A DNA stretch of 64,000 nucleotides, taken from Gymnothorax reevesii (lineage: Eukaryota; Chordata; Actinopteri; Anguilliformes; Muraenidae). Positions 58,151 to 64,000 of this stretch are shown here, piece after piece (positions within the stretch are counted from its first letter, which is position 1; every line of letters begins with the position of its first letter). The notes beneath the pieces were generated by a model. It had not been told where the DNA came from and did no database searches. It saw only the letters and a list, made by a program, of their open reading frames with translations. The position numbers and the translations under genes are program-made. Location of the stretch: positions 153,347,947 through 153,411,946 of the forward strand of contig CM056573.1 in the NCBI GenBank assembly GCA_029721435.1, written 5' to 3'.

Positions 58151-60796
58151 CGCTATGATATTATAGTGTTCCGCTTGCGCTACCTACCCCGCAGCGCTAC
58201 CGAGTGACGAGATAACCACTCAAGCTTTCCAATCAGGTTTCAGGCTTTTATGCAATCATAAACTTTATGCAATCATCAAACTTGAGAGAGGAACCTTCAA
58301 TATTTCATTGGCAGCATTTTGACCGAACTTGGTCCCGACAATAACTTTGCATGCTGGCAGGATATGAGATTCGGCAATTCTGTGAGACGTCTTTGATTTT
58401 GATACTACTTCTGCGACCAGATAGCTAGCTTCTAATGCTTTTTCTGACATTTCTGACATTAGCAAACTAGCTTGTTTGTTCGTCTGGCTTCTCAACTGCA
58501 TTAAATATTCACTGTCTTTTTTTTTTTTTACGATAGAAAGGTGTTTGGTTAGATTGTCTTTTTTAATTTATTTGGCACCATAACTTCGTTCGCCAGCTTT
58601 ACGCCATAAGCAAGACAGTGGTATTGGGTTAGCGGGATCTCAGGTGAATTTAAACCAATAAGTCAGACATTCCTCACTGTGAAGTCTGCTCACCACTTTG
58701 ATTTTCTTTTTCAGGCCAGCGCAGCGAGAGTGAGGTGGTTCAGGGTCTTAGTCGGACGGCCTTTTCGAGGTTTTGGTCAGGAATTTATCCATTTTCGCTG
58801 TGTCGATTCAACTAGCCTACACTGCTGTCTTAGCTGAGTTTAACCAGTGAATGTTTAATTTTTCACATTAGACAATGTGTGATTGGCCAATCACAAGAAG
58901 GATTTGTACAGTAGAATACAGAAATATTGAGAAGGAATTTTAAATAGGCATTTTAATAAACTGAATTGAATTAATTGATAATGACATGAATTGTCATTTT
59001 TATATCCTGTAAGTTCAGCCATTTAATAATATTAGGCTATCAGGAAAAAAACAGTAAGAGGGTTTTCTCGCGGCACACTTCGGAAGCTCTCACGGCACAC
59101 AGTTTGGGAAACAGTGGTGGAATGTTGGACATTACCCAGATACACTTGCTGTCTCAATGACGATATCAACAGCAGAATAAAATTATCATTGTTTTATTAA
59201 GCATTTTCCAAAAATAAATCTAAATTATTTCATGTTATAATGAATTGAGTTCAACTAAAATGCTGAATAATGTACCATGATGACATCAACTTGCCAGCAC
59301 CATGACTGAGTAATGAATGCAATTGCTGTGGTATAAATATTCAGTAGCACAGCATATAGTACTACAATGCAGGTCTTGGTTGGTATGAGTCCTCCTACTT
59401 TGCAAGTCATTTATGTTGATGTCGTCCAGGGCCCGCCCTGTCACGGGGTACTCATGAAGAGCCCCTCTCTGCCACTGGACCCTAGTGCTGTGTAACCTAG
59501 TGTGAAGTATCGGACAAGAGCTCTATGGCACAGTCCCACAGACGATGAGGAGGTAGCTGGGTGGCCCTGACTTTGCTGAAAACTTCTTAAAGGTCCCAGT
59601 TCTTCAGGGATCTTCGGCTGAGTCTTCTGGTCAGGACTCTTGACAGTTGTGGAGGCAACAAGGAGGGAACCACAGTGCTGCCGACAGGTGGGTGACCAGA
59701 AATGAGATGTCTGTTGTACAATGGACTCAGGCTCAACAGAACCCAACACTATAGAAACTTTAGTGTCAAAGAGGAACAGCACATCGGCTGCATGGGACTA
59801 TTTTCAGGGCTGGTGATTAACGGATGCGATCAGTTGTTTTGAAATGCGCCAATCTGAGTTGCGCTTTTGAAATCCCCATCGCATATTTTGAGATACAGTC
59901 TTTGGATAACGTGAGTAAAAGTTTTAATTCAGTTTTGAACAGAAATGGGCTCCTACAGTCACTTAAACATCGTTCTGATCAGCCTCTGCCACCACACTAT
60001 GGATAACCTAACAGCGCGACTCTGAAACCATGGTAGCGAGTGGACTGACTCCATTTTCCTACCTCCACACCAGTCCCGACTACAGAGCTAAAGGAAACAG
60101 GAGTGGGGAAATGTCATTGACTGACCCAATCGCAAAAGTTGAGATGCGTCCGCCTCCTATTGTAAAACATCAGCTGGGGCATTGCATCAAACGCTGTATA
60201 TGTGCATATGTGACTAGATAAAATGAAATGAAAAACACTGGTGACAGGCATCAGCCTACAAGCACGACCATAATTTGTTAATGGGCGATTGTTGTCAAGA
60301 AATTCTTAATTGTTAGTTAAAATTAAAAAAATCTAATTTAAATTGACTGTAAATATATGTACAGGGTTCGAAATTCTCGCTATTCCATGTTCTAGTAAAA
60401 ATTATGGCAGAATAGTAAACTCGTCTTCAAACTAGTCCAAGTGTCTAGTAGTATTGTCATCTAACTACTCAAAGATTTTGTACAATCTCCACTTTTTAAG
60501 GTTTTTTATTTGCCAGAATGATTTTTAAAGGAACCAATATATTTTTTGGGAGTTCATTAGTGAGAAGGGCGTTCACGATTTAACATAAATATTTAATATT
60601 GCGAATGCATATGCTGCGCATGCCCTAGCGACGCGGTGTATCATTAGTAATATGGCTGTCGCTGTTATATGCCACCACGCAGAGCATAGAAATTAAACTC
60701 CAAATTTTATTCACCGGATCAATGCTTTCCTGCATTGATGCTGAATTGTTCAACAAAACCTCGCAATACACCTTAAAACACCGATTTCCCCCACCC
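58151..60796. other. Unassigned sequence
   Basis: No confident gene. At 59060-59115 GCACACAGTTTGGGAAACAG resembles a hAT-type terminus, but no partner end was found. Open frames of 60-113 codons here show no family features. Confidence 0.4.
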
Positions 60797-61670
60797 CTAA
60801 TTCCCAGCCGCGCCCGAGTCGATCAAGGTGTCTGTACAAAGGGTCACATCATTATACGCCACTCTAACTGGGATCTTGAATCTCTGTCTGATGATGGCGG
60901 GGGGTGACACTTCATCTTGCCAGGCACAGGACGTTCCTCTCCATAATGGGTGCATAAGCCAGTTTTTTTCCAATGGCAACGTTCAGATGCTCCAGGAAGT
61001 CCCAGCTCCATGGGCTCCATCGCCACCTTAAGCAGGTGGGTGGGGCCGCTGGGCTGGTTCTATATCTGCCCTAAGATCTGGACTTGGCTCATTCCGGAAG
61101 ATGGTGATGAGGGCCGACTCGTTCAAGCCACTAGCTGCGGCCAAGGTCTGGAACTTGAGTGCATAGTCCGCAGCGGCATCAAACCTTGCCACAGGTCCAG
61201 AAGCTGGTCTCCTGCCTTCTTCCCAGAATGGTCAAATACAAAGCGGAACTGCTGCAGGAAGCTGTCATAGGTGTTAAACGAAGCTTGCTCCCACACTGAA
61301 GTTGCAGAGTCGAGCGCCCTGCCAGAGAGGCGGGTGATCACTATCTTCTCCGCATCACTTAAGGTGGAATGGTAAGTGAAATAGAGGGAGATCTGGAGAG
61401 GAAAGCCCCAGCATGCGGTGGGTTGACCTATGGTGCACTAGCGACTCGCCCTGAGGAATGGCTGGGGAGGCCTGCAGTCTGGCAAGAGAGACAAAGGTTG
61501 GGTCTGGTGGTGGAGAGCAGGAGATGATGAGCTCATGGAAGCCATGAACCAGTTAGTCCAGGGTAGTCCCCAGTCATACGATCTCCCTGTCCTGATCCAG
61601 CAACAGGTTGAGGAGGTCAGGAGGCAAACTCTACCGCATCTTCTGGAAGAGGTATGCTCGCTGAGTCCAT
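60797..61670 (-). pseudogene. Ty3/gypsy gag to protease fragment
   Basis: The minus strand begins with ATG at 61670-61668 (MDSASIPLPEDAVEF) and is soon stopped. It continues with the capsid-like ITRLSGRALDSATSVW and SFLQQFRFVFDHSG (61341-61123), a broken zinc knuckle (GLCTHYGEERPVPGK near 60970-60920), and a protease start with LIDSGAAGN at about 60825-60797. The active-site triplet is DSG. Reverse transcriptase and integrase are absent, and frames change several times. This family is distinct from the Gmr1-like copy at 16960-21024. Confidence 0.8.
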
Positions 61671-62107
61671 AATTCTGGCAAAGTCTTTTTTGACTCTGAG
61701 CACCGGTGACAGTGCACAGAGATAAGGAATTGTGGAACTGGACTCAGGTGCGAAGATGGATGTTTATTGTGCCTTTGCGGCGAAGCAAGAAGGCACAGTA
61801 AAACAAAACAAAAAAGAACAAGGAAGCGAGGTTCATGGATTAAAATATCAGTAATACATGTAACTGGGACTATGACAACAGTCCTATGTATTACAAATAG
61901 AAAAGAAAAAGGAAACGCGGTTCCTGGTTTACTATAAAGTGCTGACTATAAAAACAGTAAGGAACAGCACTTAAAGCTATTCTTACCTTTCTGGCATGTG
62001 GCACAGCACTCCCTAAAAATTTGAACATGAATAACTCCGCCTCCCTCCAAAGTCCCACCCTCTTCCCCCAGACTGCCAGACGTCTACGAAAAAATATATA
62101 ACTACTG
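61671..62107. other. Upstream flank of the gypsy fragment
   Basis: It probably contains leader or LTR sequence of the gag fragment, but I find no primer-binding site or LTR edge. Two near-copies of AAGGAAGCGAGGTTCATGG / AAGGAAACGCGGTTCCTGG occur at about 61820 and 61910. Confidence 0.4.
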
Positions 62108-62437
62108 TAGTTCGTCAGACTACAAAGGTAATTAAACGTTACAAGGGCATTTTATTTTATACCACATATAGAATTGAATATTATTTAATTACTGTTGGTT
62201 AGTTTTCACTTACCGGTGCCTCTGAATCTGACTCCATTGACCTGTTTCACTCGCGGTGATCACTTCCTCACGCCGCACGCAATATTTTTTTTCGTAGGAG
62301 AGTGAAACCTAGAGTCAGTTTCAGAGGCACCAATAAGTAAAACTCACCAACAGTAATGACATAATATTCCATTCTATATGTGGTATAAAATAAAATGCAC
62401 TAGTAACGTTTAATTACCTTTGTAGTCTGACGAACTA
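62108..62437. mobile_element. 330-bp foldback element
   Basis: Arms 62108-62230 and about 62315-62437 are about 95 percent inverse copies, starting TAGTTCGTCAGACTAC. The loop of about 85 bp has further partial complementarity (GTTTCAC and GTGAAAC). There is no coding content. It is most likely a MITE; TA may be the target. Confidence 0.85.
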
Positions 62438-64000
62438 CCATTAATGTTAATTTTGTAATTATAGCATTTCGGCACCTGTTTGTTTACAGTCAAATGCGTC
62501 CTTTTTTTCCCGCCAGAGAGGCGCGGTGACAGTGGTAGGCAACTGGAAGGGGCACAGCAACGGATGAAAGACAGGAAGCTCAGCAAATCATTTTGTTCGG
62601 ACCAAAGACAATGATTGGTCACACTTTTATCAGAAATATATGAGAACTGAATATTGAAGAGTTTCAACACCTGGTGGATTTCTTTTATATTTTAGTGTGC
62701 CATATGCTTATTAGGAGCATTTTAAGATCACAAAAGAAAAGTGAAAAAATGCCAGAACGGTAAGAATTGCATTAATTAAAGAGTTTAACAGATACACATT
62801 TGAAATACGAGAGCTAAGTCTAAACAAGACTACAGTGAAGGAAGAGGCTTGTGAGGCTTATGAGACTTCACATTGAATGAGAGCAAATGTCTCTCTTAAA
62901 TAGTGAACAATATTTCAGGGAGACAATAGGCAACAGATGCAGACAATCAGGTAGAGTGTGGAATGCGGTCCAGGTCTTAATAGGCTGTTGAGTTAGAGGG
63001 CAGGATGTATGGCATTGCACCAACACTTATTAAGCACCACCCCTCCAAAAGTTCACTTGCCACGAATGCGAGTTTTGTGAGTGTATACATCATATTAGGA
63101 GGGGAAGTTTATTGGTGCAAAGTCTGTGTATCGAAAAACATCTAGTTATAGATTTTCATTTTTTATTTTTTGTAGAACATAAAGGATAGCCATATCATGC
63201 TTACTTGGTGAATGGATTATGGCCTGAATCTACAATCTTATTGTTGTATGCTGTATCATATGACATGTAGCAGTCTACATGTTATAGCAAAGGTTGATGC
63301 AACTTTGCAAGCCAAAATATGCACCACATGTCAGTTAGCAAGAACAAACAATGTCAAAAGTCAATAATGAAACCTTACAAATCTAAACAAGCTCCAGCAC
63401 GCTATGCCACAGGCACGACCGTGGGCATGCGAGTACTGTGTACCAGTGACAGAAAGTGAAAGAAAACTTGAAGCACTGAACATCCCTTGAAAATAATTAT
63501 TGATCTTAAACTGTTTTCAATCATTAATTTATTTTCACATTACATAAACTCCAAAAGCACTGAACATTATCAGATTTTATGAGTTTTCTTCAATGACTTA
63601 ACCCTATAATGCCCAGACACAGACATCATAATAGGAACTATTGAAGGGCAGTATTCAGATTCACTGTTCATCATTAGGTTTTGTGACAGCAAAATATCCA
63701 CTTCTGAACAGAACTATCTCTAATTCCAGAAGTATCATATCTGATACAGCCAAAAATCAGTACCCCTCCAGAACTCAACAGTCGAAATTTCAAATTATTT
63801 ATATGCTCTCTACTATCCATAGCTATCCCTTAACATGTATAAGAATAAGTTTTTGTGTAATATTTACCTTGGAATGCCAAACTTCACTGCCAAAGTCCAA
63901 GGAAATTCATGAATTACCATTCATGTGGGAGCTACTACCTTGAAGTGAGTGACTAGGGGAGAGACTATTCCTGTAATCCCATTTCTTCCTTCCAGGTGGC
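62438..64000. other. Unassigned sequence at the window end
   Basis: No exon, element end or coding frame recognised on either strand. Confidence 0.45.

Noticed and set aside
59060..59115. hAT terminus (CACACAGTTTGGGAAACAG)
   Set aside because: Suggestive, but no partner end or 8-bp target duplication was found, so it is not listed as an element.
59441..59782. 113-codon open frame on the minus strand near the window end
   Set aside because: No recognisable family, splice context or GTPase motif; not supported as a GBP exon or other gene.
48720..64000. Upstream GBP exons with P-loop and RD motifs
   Set aside because: Searched by eye on the minus strand; no stretch with the expected residues and splice sites was found.

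Overview
The window is repeat-rich vertebrate genomic DNA, almost certainly from a ray-finned fish. It has spliced exons with GT..AG borders, several L2/CR1-like and other non-LTR retrotransposons with fish-type protein motifs, a DIRS tyrosine-recombinase retrotransposon, Ty3/gypsy elements, Tc1/mariner and hAT elements, a tRNA-derived SINE, and TA/CA/AAT microsatellites. I cannot name the species. No bacterial-style operon, CRISPR array or rRNA gene was seen.

One host gene is supported. It is a guanylate-binding protein (GBP, interferon-inducible dynamin-like GTPase) on the minus strand. Five exons are visible: 48719-48481, 48235-47961, 42932-42720, 30005-29903 and 4190-3793, with the stop codon at 3795-3793. 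All splice phases agree and the five exons form one uninterrupted reading frame of about 408 residues. They cover the end of the large GTPase domain and the whole helical region. The exons for the nucleotide-binding motifs were not found and probably lie beyond 64000 or in sequence I could not recognise. The rest of the gene is introns of 0.2, 5.0, 12.7 and 25.7 kb packed with mobile elements.

Layout from left to right. 1-3790 is 3' flank of GBP, with a TA-flanked Tc1/mariner-like MITE at 978-2020 that carries a nested SINE. The 25.7-kb intron (4191-29902) holds an I/Nimb-like ORF1, two tandem arrays (7458-8130 and 8160-9300) ending in a strong hairpin, a full-length but dead Tc1 element (11065-12578), an L2-like LINE joined to a Ty3/gypsy element with PR-IN-RT order (14075-21024 and beyond), another L2 fragment, and a TIR element with a second SINE copy (26310-27463). 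The 12.7-kb intron (30006-42719) holds a triple nest, in which a LINE is split by an L2 LINE whose tail was hit by a hAT element with an 8-bp target duplication, followed by a complete-ended DIRS element (36382-41980). The 5-kb intron (42933-47960) holds a long-TIR element (43059-45483) and a chimeric Tc1/mariner. Right of the last visible exon lie a palindromic MITE, mariner remnants, a LINE (52940-58150) broken by a Tc1 element and by a LINE/SINE tail, a gypsy gag-protease fragment, and a 330-bp foldback.

The mobile elements do not form a pathway with the GBP gene; they are insertions around intact exons. The most informative structures are the DIRS internal complementary region, the copia-like domain order of the gypsy element, the datable nests, and transposases whose catalytic residues are visibly lost.
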